Part shown: positions 8,001 to 15,778 of the stretch, one piece after another | How positions within the stretch are numbered: the stretch's first letter is position 1 | Layout: every line of letters starts with the position of its first letter | Assembly: GCA_034437315.1 (NCBI GenBank) | Contig: DAOTUC010000029.1 | Span: 1-40,002 of the forward strand | Length of the DNA stretch: 40,002 nt | Direction of reading: 5' to 3' | Source: DSAR01 sp034437315 | Lineage (GTDB): Bacteria; Chloroflexota; Anaerolineae; B4-G1 | Position numbers and translations under genes: made by a program | Notes under the pieces: generated by a model | Told to the model about the DNA's origin: nothing | The model's database searches: none | The model's input: the letters and a program-made list of their open reading frames with translations, nothing else

Positions 8001-11000
8001 CGGTCTGTCTCTCGACCATCCCCAGCCATGCGTGAGTATAACCGAGCTGTCTCACGAGGACATTGGCCAACATCCTGAAGGTCTCGTCCAGCGGGCCCAG
8101 GCGGCTGATGGTCTCGCCGACCAAGTAGAGCGTTTCCGTCTCGGCCAGGGCGGATTCTGTTTCCTGGAAGAGATAGGCGTTCTGCAGCGCAATGGCCGTC
8201 TGGCTGGCGATGGACTGCATCAAGCGCCAATCATCCTCATTGTAGGCCCGGGGGGCGCTGAAACTCTGAACCATCATCACGCCCAACACCTGATCGCCGA
8301 CGAGCAGTGGGACGCCCAACCAGGACTTGGCCGGTTCTCCGACCCGGTCGATTCCCAACTCCGCCATTCGCCCGTCGACGTTATCCGGGATGAGTAGCCC
8401 CTGGCGGTGACGGATGATGTATCCGGAAAGGCCCTGGTCGGCCGGCATGGTTTGGACTTCTTTGTCCACTTTAGACTTGGTGATGTGGAAATCAAACGTG
8501 ATGGTATCCTCGTCAGCGTCGTACAGGCCGATGGCGAAATTGTGAGCGCGCACCAAACGGGATACGCCGCGATAGGCCTGTTTGAGCACCTCGTCGACAT
8601 CAAGCCTGCTGGCGAGCGCCCGGCTCAACTCATTGAGGATGGAGAGCTCTTCCGCACGGACGCTCGTCTGTTCAAACAGGCTGGCGTTCTGCAGCGCGAT
8701 GGCCGTCTGGCTGGCGATAGCGGTCATCAGATTCTTTTCCCGTTCAGTATACGCATTGGACGATCTACTCTGGACCGCCATCACGCCCATCACACGATCA
8801 CCAAGCGACAGTGGCACGCCCAACCAGGATTCGGATTGCTGACCGATCACCTCAATGCCCAACTCGGTCATCCATCCACTCAGATTCTCCGGAATTAAGA
8901 GATGTGTCTGGTGATGAATGATATACTCGGTCAGGCCATTCCCCGCTTTACGAGCGGCCCATTCGACTTGCATACCATCCTCGACCGCCAAGGGGAAGGA
9001 GATCATATCCGTGCCTTCATCGTAGAGGGCGATGTAAAAGTTGGTGGTATCGAGCAGGCGAGAGGCCCCCCAGTAGGTCTCGGCGATGACGCCGTCGACA
9101 TCAAGCTGAGTCGTGAGCGCCTGACTCATCTCGTTGAGGATACGCATCTGTTGGGCCGATTTCTGCGTCTCGGCGAAATGACGGGCGTTTTCCAGGGCCA
9201 GGGCGACCTGCTCGCTCACCGCTTCGATGAGGGCGACTTCGTCGGCCGACCATGCTTGCCCGCCGTTGCTCTCTTGAATGCCAATCGACCCGATGATTTG
9301 GTCGTGTAATTTGAGCGGCGCGGCCAACGTCTTCCCCGAAGCCTGCGGCTCACTGTAGGAGATGACCTCCCCACTGGACAGGGCCTGGTCGAGGGCCGGC
9401 ACAGAGAGTTGTTCAGCTTCGCGCACGTCCACCCGGTCGTAGACGTAATCCAGCGAGCGCTTCTGGCTCACCAGATCGGCCCACGTGGCGGCGCTATATT
9501 CGCCGTAGAGGATGCTCAACTCGCGCAACTGGGCTTCGGCCCGTTCGATCAGGCGGGCGTTATCCAGCGCGACCGCCAACTGATCGGCCAACGTCTGAAG
9601 CACCGCGACGTCATCCTCGGTAAAAGCGGCCTCGCGCGTATCCTGAACGTCCAACACCCCGATGATCTGCCCCCGGATTTTAAGCGGCAGCCCCATCTCC
9701 GAGCGGGTCTCCGGCAGATCGGGATTGTCGAAGAAGACCGCGTCCTCGCCGACGTCGAGCGCGATACGCGGTTCGCCGGTCTTGGCGACGTGTCCGACAA
9801 TGCCGACCTTGCCGACGCGCAGCTTATGGCTCCGGGCCAGCATCCGCTGCCCGCCTTCGGAGGAGGCGGCGCGCAGAACGGCGTACTCGCCCGGATCGTC
9901 GATCAGGAAGACGCCAGCGTGGTAGAAACCGAAACGATCGGAGATAAGGCGGACGACGGTGTCGAGGAGTTGGTGCACGTCTAGAATGGCTGCCGCCTCG
10001 CGGGCGACCTCCGCGCCGACTTGGAGCTGGGCGGTCCGACGCTCCAGGTTGTCGGTGTATTGCGCCAATTCCTGGTGGGCCTTACGCAGAGCCTCTTCCG
10101 CCCGCGCTCGCTCCTCTTCGGAACGGACGCGATCGGTGATGTCTATCAAGCTGACCAGCACGTGATCTAACCTATCCAGGCCGGAGGGGATAGTCATCGT
10201 CACCAGCACATTCAGCCGTTCCCCATCAAGGGTCCGGTTGATCGTCTCGCCTGCGAAATGGGTTCTACCTTCGGCGATGGCGATGAACTCCTCGCGCAGG
10301 ATGCCCGCCGTCTCCGGAAAGACGATCTGATCCAGCGCGCCCAACATCTCCTCTTTACTTTCAGCCCCGAACATCTCCAACGTGGTCGCGTTGACGTCGA
10401 CGATCCGGATCATCTGGGCGGCGCGCTGCACGAATTCAGGGTGTTCTTCCAGGTAGCGCCGGATGTCGGTGACGCCCTGGGCCTGCAATTCATCGAGGGC
10501 GGTCTTGACCGCGGAGAAATCCTCCTCCCAGATAGAAAAGGCCGCCGTCTCGAAGATGTTCCGGTATCGCTCCTCGCTTTCTCGCAGCGCTTGTTCCGCC
10601 AACTTCTGCTCAGTGATATCGGCCATAAAGCTCAACACCGCCGGTCGATCTTCCCAGGTGATGTTGACAACGTTGAGGCGCGCCCACTTCGTGCGACCTT
10701 CGCTGTCAACGGCGCGGAAGGTGTAGGTGGCAGGCGCATCCTTGCCCCGCAAGCGTTGGATGTGATAGCGCTGGACCATCTCGCGGTCGTCGGGATGGAC
10801 GAACCGGATGAAAGGCGTGGATTCGAATTCTTCGGTTGAATAACCGGTCATCTGCACAAGTTTTGAATTGAAGAATTTGATTTCTCCATCCTGGGCGACG
10901 AAAATCGCCTCGTTGGCGTTTTCGATGAGGGTGCGATGTCGTTCTTCGGAGAGGCGCAGCGCCTTTTCCGTCCGCTTGCGCTCGGTCAACTCTCGCTCAA

Positions 11001-11994
11001 TGGCGTCGTAAAGATGAGCGTTAGCGATGGCATTGGCCAACTGCTTGGCCATCATCTGAAGGGCCGCGACGTCTTCATCATCGAACGCGGATGCTTGAGT
11101 CGATTGGATGGTCAAGGCCCCAATCGCCTGGTCCCGGTCGATGAGCGGCAACACCAGTTCAGTCTGTGTCATAGGCAACAGATGATCATCGAAAGACGCC
11201 CTCTCATCAGCGCTGGGCGCAGCGTATTTGCGGGCCTTTTTGTGGGTGATGGCCCAACCGATCGTTGAATCCTCCCACAGATCAACTTTATCATCCTGTT
11301 TCAATCGCTCTTGCGCCGTTTCGCCAGCGCTGGCGCGGAGCACGGCCCACCTGTTCGTCTCGCCGGTCCATTGACCGGTGTGAGCGATCAGGAATAATCC
11401 CACGTAGTACAGGTCGAAGCGTTCCCGGACGAGATCAACGACCTGGGGGAGCAGCGCTTCGGGCTTGAGAATTCCGCTGGTCACTTGGGAGACTTCGGCG
11501 GCGGTGCGAAGCAGTATATTGCGATGTTCGAGCGTATCCAATAGCTTTTCATATCGGGCCTCGGCCTGTTGTTGCTCGGTGACGTCGCGCACGATGCCCT
11601 GAAAGCCGAGCGGCTCACCCGCCTCTCCGCCGATGAGCGATATGGAGGCGGAGAGAGTGCGTCTCTCGCCCGTTTTGGTGGTGATCTCCCAACGGGAGGT
11701 TTTAATCGCTTCCCCGGTCTGCCGGACGTGCTCGAAGGCGGCGGACGCTTGGCGGGCATGCGCGTCGTCCATTAACCGGCGGTAGTGCATCCCTGCCAGC
11801 TCGTCGGCCGGATACCCGAGGATTTCACACAACGATTCGTTGAAATGCCGGATTTCACCGGTCAGCGTCATCTCGTAGTAGCCTTCCTGAACGTCTGCGA
11901 AGATGACGCGACAACTGGCGTCAGGTTCCTGTAATTGGGCGACGCGCTGACGCAATTGCTGTATCTCTTGGGTTAATTCTGCTCTAGTTTTCAT
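5029..11994 (-). CDS. giant PAS/GAF hybrid histidine kinase with two receivers
   Basis: A 2321-aa soluble kinase. Domains in order (approximate residues from the ATG at 11994): PAS 27-145, GAF 160-335, PAS 350-470, PAS 475-630, GAF 660-835, short GAF 840-960, GAF 965-1130, GAF 1140-1300, GAF 1310-1445, GAF 1445-1610, GAF 1620-1770. Then come HisKA with H1799 in 'NMSHELRTPL', HATPase_c with N1918 and 'GGTGLGLSI', a receiver with D2097 ('LDVMMPG'), and a second receiver with D2222 ('LDLMMPE'). No membrane helix is seen, so inputs are cytoplasmic ligands, redox state or protein partners. The ATG at 11994 is preceded by GGAAAG; an upstream TTG (12033) and ATG (12015) lack such a site. Two of the GAF domains are near copies of each other. 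The second receiver resembles the one on the adjacent enzyme-receiver gene. The cluster's kinase-less receptors are plausible partners. Confidence 0.93.
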   Translation of the reverse strand: MKTRAELTQEIQQLRQRVAQLQEPDASCRVIFADVQEGYYEMTLTGEIRHFNESLCEILGYPADELAGMHYRRLMDDAHARQASAAFEHVRQTGEAIKTSRWEITTKTGERRTLSASISLIGGEAGEPLGFQGIVRDVTEQQQAEARYEKLLDTLEHRNILLRTAAEVSQVTSGILKPEALLPQVVDLVRERFDLYYVGLFLIAHTGQWTGETNRWAVLRASAGETAQERLKQDDKVDLWEDSTIGWAITHKKARKYAAPSADERASFDDHLLPMTQTELVLPLIDRDQAIGALTIQSTQASAFDDEDVAALQMMAKQLANAIANAHLYDAIERELTERKRTEKALRLSEERHRTLIENANEAIFVAQDGEIKFFNSKLVQMTGYSTEEFESTPFIRFVHPDDREMVQRYHIQRLRGKDAPATYTFRAVDSEGRTKWARLNVVNITWEDRPAVLSFMADITEQKLAEQALRESEERYRNIFETAAFSIWEEDFSAVKTALDELQAQGVTDIRRYLEEHPEFVQRAAQMIRIVDVNATTLEMFGAESKEEMLGALDQIVFPETAGILREEFIAIAEGRTHFAGETINRTLDGERLNVLVTMTIPSGLDRLDHVLVSLIDITDRVRSEEERARAEEALRKAHQELAQYTDNLERRTAQLQVGAEVAREAAAILDVHQLLDTVVRLISDRFGFYHAGVFLIDDPGEYAVLRAASSEGGQRMLARSHKLRVGKVGIVGHVAKTGEPRIALDVGEDAVFFDNPDLPETRSEMGLPLKIRGQIIGVLDVQDTREAAFTEDDVAVLQTLADQLAVALDNARLIERAEAQLRELSILYGEYSAATWADLVSQKRSLDYVYDRVDVREAEQLSVPALDQALSSGEVISYSEPQASGKTLAAPLKLHDQIIGSIGIQESNGGQAWSADEVALIEAVSEQVALALENARHFAETQKSAQQMRILNEMSQALTTQLDVDGVIAETYWGASRLLDTTNFYIALYDEGTDMISFPLAVEDGMQVEWAARKAGNGLTEYIIHHQTHLLIPENLSGWMTELGIEVIGQQSESWLGVPLSLGDRVMGVMAVQSRSSNAYTEREKNLMTAIASQTAIALQNASLFEQTSVRAEELSILNELSRALASRLDVDEVLKQAYRGVSRLVRAHNFAIGLYDADEDTITFDFHITKSKVDKEVQTMPADQGLSGYIIRHRQGLLIPDNVDGRMAELGIDRVGEPAKSWLGVPLLVGDQVLGVMMVQSFSAPRAYNEDDWRLMQSIASQTAIALQNAYLFQETESALAETETLYLVGETISRLGPLDETFRMLANVLVRQLGYTHAWLGMVERQTGTLTEIASAGVHSGASRSQLLLDAQTDSPALQAISQRQSVVVDAASEREEHVADIPILVGGEAAGLIAVHRPGDRPAIGRRDLGVLSAVADQAAVALQNADLLEEIQRRANQLSAAAEVARDATAILDVDELLDQTVRLISEQFGYYHAGVFLMDDMEEYAVLHAASSEGGQRMLDREHKLPVGKVGIVGNVASTGEPHIALDVGEDAVHFANPDLPNTHSEMGLPLKVRNQIIGVLDVQSTQEAAFSEEDVAVLQTLADQLASAIANARLFQNVRTDALRRALVNEVQEASAASLNPEELLHRAGEVISRRLERPSAVFLWEEEGQHLRPVAIHNGRGEDVYLQADARVTRKMAPFLLSEVVDKRHICLLDPVAHHLGQSAVDLVTQVGIEDAVYIPLTARDQVLGVLAIAQTDGHFSEDMEFAETVGRNLSVALENARLYQDALETTEKLQEMDRLKSQFLANMSHELRTPLNSIIGFSRVILKGIDGPLTDMQRTDLEAVYNSGQHLLELINSILDISKIQAGKMELSFEETDLTEIIRVVMSTAKALVKDKPIDLQQSVPQELPIIRADGRRVRQILTNLVGNAAKFTEEGYIKVVAELAGPEVVMRVIDTGVGIPEDKLESIFDEFTQVDGSSTRAVGGTGLGLSITRHFVEMHGGRIWVESVLDEGSTFCVALPIAGPPDYIEEAAEAEMEAASLVEEKRRAEGPEPGQKVVLCVDDDEGVIMLFRRYLSKQGYYVIGLTDGWATLDTARTHKPFAITLDVMMPGKDGWEIIQELKSHPDTHDIPVIICSIISDHERGISLGASSYLVKPILESDLLSALERLGQEDGRKDQQRKVLVVDDHPEDRDLIRRMLESQTKYSVIEASSGQEAIAMVQVARPDAIVLDLMMPEVDGFAVLESVKANKDTRSIPIIVVTAKELTEEERRILNKGVETLLQKGLFEQQELLADVASALERLSMNSQREGAPGHTPEGEKTDQNIENTSE

Positions 11995-12137
11995 ACGATT
12001 TATCTTTCCAGCCATTGAAAAAAGCCTACACAACCGGGCGAAACGCGCCCGGCCCGCCCCGCCTATGCCGCTGTATCCGTTTGATCCTAACCTGGACAGG
12101 CCAGAGCCAAAAAAGGGGAAATTACCAGGCTAGCTCC

Positions 12138-14435
12138 CTAAATCGCCCGCCCGTCATCGCGACCGCTGTCTTGCGGTCCATCCGCCAGTTTATCCTCAGG
12201 CCCATCATCCAATTGCGCCTCTCCATCTCGACGAGCGCCCAAGCGAACGAACGCCCGGTCGGTGCCCAGCGCTGCGCCCAGTTCGCGCACGGCGATCTGC
12301 AAGATGGTCTCCGGATCCAGCGAGGAGCGAACCTGGGCGGTGATGTCGGCGATGATGCGATCCTGGCGCGCGCGCTGCTGGGTTTCCTCCAGCAACCGGG
12401 CGTTCTCCAACGCCAACCCGATCTGCGCGCTGACCTCGTTCAGCAACGCGATCTCCTCGGCCGTCCAGGGGGCGGCCTCCGGACCCCGCCGCAAAACGAT
12501 GGAACCGAGATTCTGCCCTCGCAAGTAGATAGGGGCGAACACCTGGTTGCCGTTCTCCTTCTCCGCAACGTCCATCTGTCCCTCAATTGCTTCACCCTCA
12601 GACGGGAGCCCGGATTGAAGCGCGCTGGTCAACGGGCGGCCGGCATCGGAAACCGGCTCGACGCTCACGCCGGTGTAACGGTAAGCGGATAACGATTGTC
12701 TCGTCCTCTTTTGCCAGGCCTCTCGCGTGAGTTGCCCGTAGAGGGTCTGCAACTCCTGTAACGCTTTTTGGCTTTCCTCGAGCAACCGGGTGTTATCAAT
12801 AGCGACAGCTAGCTGGTCCGCCATCGTCTGCACGACGGTGACATCTTCTTCGGAAAAAGCGGCCGCTTCGGTGGACTGCACATCCAGCACGCCGATGACC
12901 TGCCCGCGGATCGCCAATGGCAAGGCCATCTCCGAGCGGGTCTGCGGCAGATCGGGATTATTGAAGAAGACCGCGTCCTCCCCCACGTCCAGCGCGATGC
13001 GGGGGATGCCCTGGTGGGCGACGTAACCGACAATGCCCTCCGAACCGACTTTGAGCCTGTGTTGGCGGGCCAGCATTTTCTGCCCACCCTCCGAAGAGGC
13101 GGCCTGTAAAATGGCGTATTCTTTAACGTCGTCCAGCAGGAAAATACCGGCGTGGTAGAAACCGAAGAGGACGGAGATGAGATGCACCGTTTCGTCCAAC
13201 AGTCTCTTGACGTCTCGGATCGACGCCGCCTCCCGCGCAATGTGGGAGGCCGCCTCTAACTCGAGGGCTCGCCGCTCCAGGTCGCGCGTCCGCCCGCTCA
13301 CACGTTGTTCCAGGCTGTCGATCAGATCGCGCAACTGAGCCGCCGTGGCGTTCATCACATGGGCCAGGGTCGCCAGTTCCCCTCCGGCGTCGACTTCGAT
13401 CCTGTGATCCAATTGCCCATTGCCGATGATTTGAGCCCCTTTGGTCATCTCCAAAATAGGATTGACAACCCGCTTGTTGACGTAGAACCACACGGCGGAA
13501 GCAAGCCCCACGCTGACGAGAATCTGAACGCCCAGGAGCGGAATAAGCGAGAAAAGATAGGCGTAGGCCTCTGTAACGGGCAGCTCGGCGATGACGTACC
13601 AGCCCAGGCTGGGAATGGCGCGCACGCCGCCGACGACGAATTGGTCAAGCCATCCCTGATTTTGTTGGCCCGATTGCAAGTGGTGGGCGTTGATGATGCC
13701 GATCAATCCCACATATGGCGCGCGCGGCTGATCGCCCTCAATGGCGGCTTGAACACCATCCAACGCTCGAGTTTCTTCGTGATGCCGGAGGAGCGTGATA
13801 TTGTGCGAGACAATCAGGTTGCCCTCCGAGTTTACCACGTATGTGTAACCGGTCTCGCCGCTGCCGGTTGGGGCGACGATCGACCATAGCGGCGCGTTCA
13901 GGTCGATCTGGGCGGCGAGCATGCCGACGATACGCAATTGGGCGTCTCGAATAGGGGCCGCGATGAATGTGTGGACAAGCCCCCGGTGGTATTCCGCCGG
14001 GCCGACGTAGGTGTTGCCCGCCATTACCCGGATAAAGGCCTCGTGCTCTCGCCAGTTTTCTGGCAAAGGCGGCGTGTCGGCTACAAAAGTGGCCTGGGTT
14101 TCCATTTCCCCCTGTCGATTGACGATCAACAAATTCTCATAAGCGTGATATTGCCCCTTGATCTGGCTCAGGGCAACCCGCTGCTGAAGTGAAGGCAGGC
14201 TGGTCAGATCCTGATTCTGCCCCGCCGTCTCCAGCACCGATTGCAATTCGCTCACATATCCCTCAACGTTGGTGGCCGTAAACGTGGCCGTTTCCTGTTG
14301 CAGAGCCAGCGTGCTCTGGAATTGTCCCAGGTAGAAATAGACAATGGCCACCCCGATGATCAACAGGGCCACGATCTCGAAGATCAGCAGCGGCCACAAC
14401 ACCTGCCCTCTCAATACGCTTCGTTTGCGAAACAT
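12138..14435 (-). CDS. Cache-HAMP-GAF-GAF receptor without kinase
   Basis: A 765-aa membrane receptor. TM1 is at about 13-36, an extracytoplasmic double-Cache-like sensor at 37-300 ('GYTYVVNSEGNLIVSHN' is Cache-typical), TM2 at 303-325, and HAMP at 326-380. A coiled coil leads into GAF-A at about 395-555 ('GFYHAGIFLLDD', H428; 'ALDVGEDAVFF'). A second, shorter GAF lies at about 565-690, introduced by 'LYGQLTREAW'. The C-terminal module (about 695-740, 'DITAQVRSSLDPETILQIAV') is shared with five other proteins here, followed by a hydrophilic tail. No HisKA, HATPase, GGDEF or methyl-accepting region is present, so output must pass through a partner. A good ribosome-binding site (GAGGAGAG) lies 8 bases before the ATG. 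The gene is 41 bases downstream of the lipoprotein gene. Confidence 0.9.
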   Translation of the reverse strand: MFRKRSVLRGQVLWPLLIFEIVALLIIGVAIVYFYLGQFQSTLALQQETATFTATNVEGYVSELQSVLETAGQNQDLTSLPSLQQRVALSQIKGQYHAYENLLIVNRQGEMETQATFVADTPPLPENWREHEAFIRVMAGNTYVGPAEYHRGLVHTFIAAPIRDAQLRIVGMLAAQIDLNAPLWSIVAPTGSGETGYTYVVNSEGNLIVSHNITLLRHHEETRALDGVQAAIEGDQPRAPYVGLIGIINAHHLQSGQQNQGWLDQFVVGGVRAIPSLGWYVIAELPVTEAYAYLFSLIPLLGVQILVSVGLASAVWFYVNKRVVNPILEMTKGAQIIGNGQLDHRIEVDAGGELATLAHVMNATAAQLRDLIDSLEQRVSGRTRDLERRALELEAASHIAREAASIRDVKRLLDETVHLISVLFGFYHAGIFLLDDVKEYAILQAASSEGGQKMLARQHRLKVGSEGIVGYVAHQGIPRIALDVGEDAVFFNNPDLPQTRSEMALPLAIRGQVIGVLDVQSTEAAAFSEEDVTVVQTMADQLAVAIDNTRLLEESQKALQELQTLYGQLTREAWQKRTRQSLSAYRYTGVSVEPVSDAGRPLTSALQSGLPSEGEAIEGQMDVAEKENGNQVFAPIYLRGQNLGSIVLRRGPEAAPWTAEEIALLNEVSAQIGLALENARLLEETQQRARQDRIIADITAQVRSSLDPETILQIAVRELGAALGTDRAFVRLGARRDGEAQLDDGPEDKLADGPQDSGRDDGRAI

Positions 14436-14476
14436 GATTTTCTCTCCTCAGCGCCGGCTGTCTCAGCTCGCGGAAA

Positions 14477-15778
14477 TCACTGGACTCTCAACAATCCCAC
14501 CGAATGCCACGCGCCATTTTCGATGTACATCCCCGAAATGAGCAACAGGCGAGTATCGCCGTTTTTGTCGAAACTATAAGGCCCGGCCAAGCCGTCGTGC
14601 TCAATGTAGCGCAACGCCTCAAGTACGGCGGCGCGGTCGGTTTCCCCGGCCTGGGCGATGGCGGACAGCGCGATATTCATCGCGTCGTAGCCCGGAATGC
14701 TCCACCCGCCCGGTCGACTTCCAAAACGGTCTTCATACCGTTGCACAAATCCACGGTTGTCGTCCAGTTGATCCACCGAGACGCCGGTGAAAGTCGCCAT
14801 AATCCCCTCGGCGTCTGGCCCCAGATCCTCAATCATAGCGGGCGTGAAAATGCCGTCGGCTCCCATAAAGGAAGCGCTGATGTCCGCTTCCTTGAGGGCC
14901 CGGAGCAGCGGAACTGCGCCGGAATTAAAGCCGGTATAATAGATCAGATCGACCGGCTGGGCGGCGATATCGGCGACGACCGGCTCGAGGCCGGTATCCT
15001 GCCCTTCGGCGAGCGTGCTGGCGCCGACGACGTCAAGCTCAATGCGCTGGGCCATCTGGGTGAAAGCCCGCGCCAATCCCTGTCCGTAGATATCGCCCTG
15101 CTCGACGACGTAAACCCGTTCCACGCCCAGATCCTGGGCCCAGAACGCCCCGGCCGGGCCCTGCATATCGTCGGTGGCGACGACGCGGAAAAAAGTACGC
15201 TCGCCGCTCGGATAGTAGATCGCCGGTTCGCCCGCCGCGAAACCCTGCTTCGTCAAACCGGGATAGGTGGCGGCGGGGCTGATTTGAGCCAGACCGGCCT
15301 GGTTGAGAATCGGGATGCTGACCTTGCACCCACTGCTGTAAGCGTTCCCCAGGTAGATAAGCACGTCGGGATCGGCGGCTGCTTCTTTTGCGTTCGCCTC
15401 CTCCATTTCGGAAATTAAAATGTCGTCGTCTGGCCCGCTGGCGTCCAACAACTCGAACTCAATGGCGATATCCCCCGCCTGGTTACCGGCTTCTTCGAGG
15501 GCCAACAACATGCCATCGGCTATATCCCAGCCTAATCCTCTTCCCTCCGGCGATAGCGGTAAGCTGGCGACGATCTTGACGGCGCGTTCCTCCTCCGGAC
15601 GGCACGCACATAGCCCCCCCAGCAGGAACGCAACGACCAGAAGCGCAACCATCGGGATCCACAAGCGCTCCGTTTTTAACCCGTCTGTTATTTGAATTGA
15701 AAACTGTCTCATTCTCTTTGATCGCACAATCTTATCTCCCGTTCTGGTCAAACGTGGTTCTGCAACATACCGTGACAT
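14477..15778 (-). CDS. lipoprotein solute-binding protein, branched-chain amino acid type
   Basis: This is a periplasmic-binding-protein type 1 (Peripla_BP_6, LivJ-like) lipoprotein. A hydrophobic core (about 43-56) ends in a lipobox-like 'LCAC' with lipidated C59. The body has the family pattern: 'LLALEEAGNQAGD', 'QAGLAQISPAATYPGL', 'VYVVEQGDIYGQGLARAF' and 'DAMNIALSAI'. Such proteins usually deliver amino acids, amides or urea to an ABC transporter, but no permease or ATPase gene lies in the window, so it may act as ligand-binding partner of neighbouring receptors. The ATG at 15778 overlaps the upstream stop as TGATG, implying translational coupling. Starting at ATG 15712 (411 aa) would give a more normal signal-peptide length, and that ATG has a purine-rich stretch just upstream. 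Confidence 0.88.
   Translation of the reverse strand: MSRYVAEPRLTRTGDKIVRSKRMRQFSIQITDGLKTERLWIPMVALLVVAFLLGGLCACRPEEERAVKIVASLPLSPEGRGLGWDIADGMLLALEEAGNQAGDIAIEFELLDASGPDDDILISEMEEANAKEAAADPDVLIYLGNAYSSGCKVSIPILNQAGLAQISPAATYPGLTKQGFAAGEPAIYYPSGERTFFRVVATDDMQGPAGAFWAQDLGVERVYVVEQGDIYGQGLARAFTQMAQRIELDVVGASTLAEGQDTGLEPVVADIAAQPVDLIYYTGFNSGAVPLLRALKEADISASFMGADGIFTPAMIEDLGPDAEGIMATFTGVSVDQLDDNRGFVQRYEDRFGSRPGGWSIPGYDAMNIALSAIAQAGETDRAAVLEALRYIEHDGLAGPYSFDKNGDTRLLLISGMYIENGAWHSVGLLRVQ

Noticed and set aside
6307..10839. Several long plus-strand open frames (up to 371 codons)
   Set aside because: All lie opposite the giant kinase gene and read as histidine/aspartate-rich antisense of GAF repeats.
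12034..12052. Hairpin before the giant kinase as an intrinsic terminator
   Set aside because: The T-run does not follow the stem directly, so it does not fit an intrinsic terminator; kept only as a possible attenuator.
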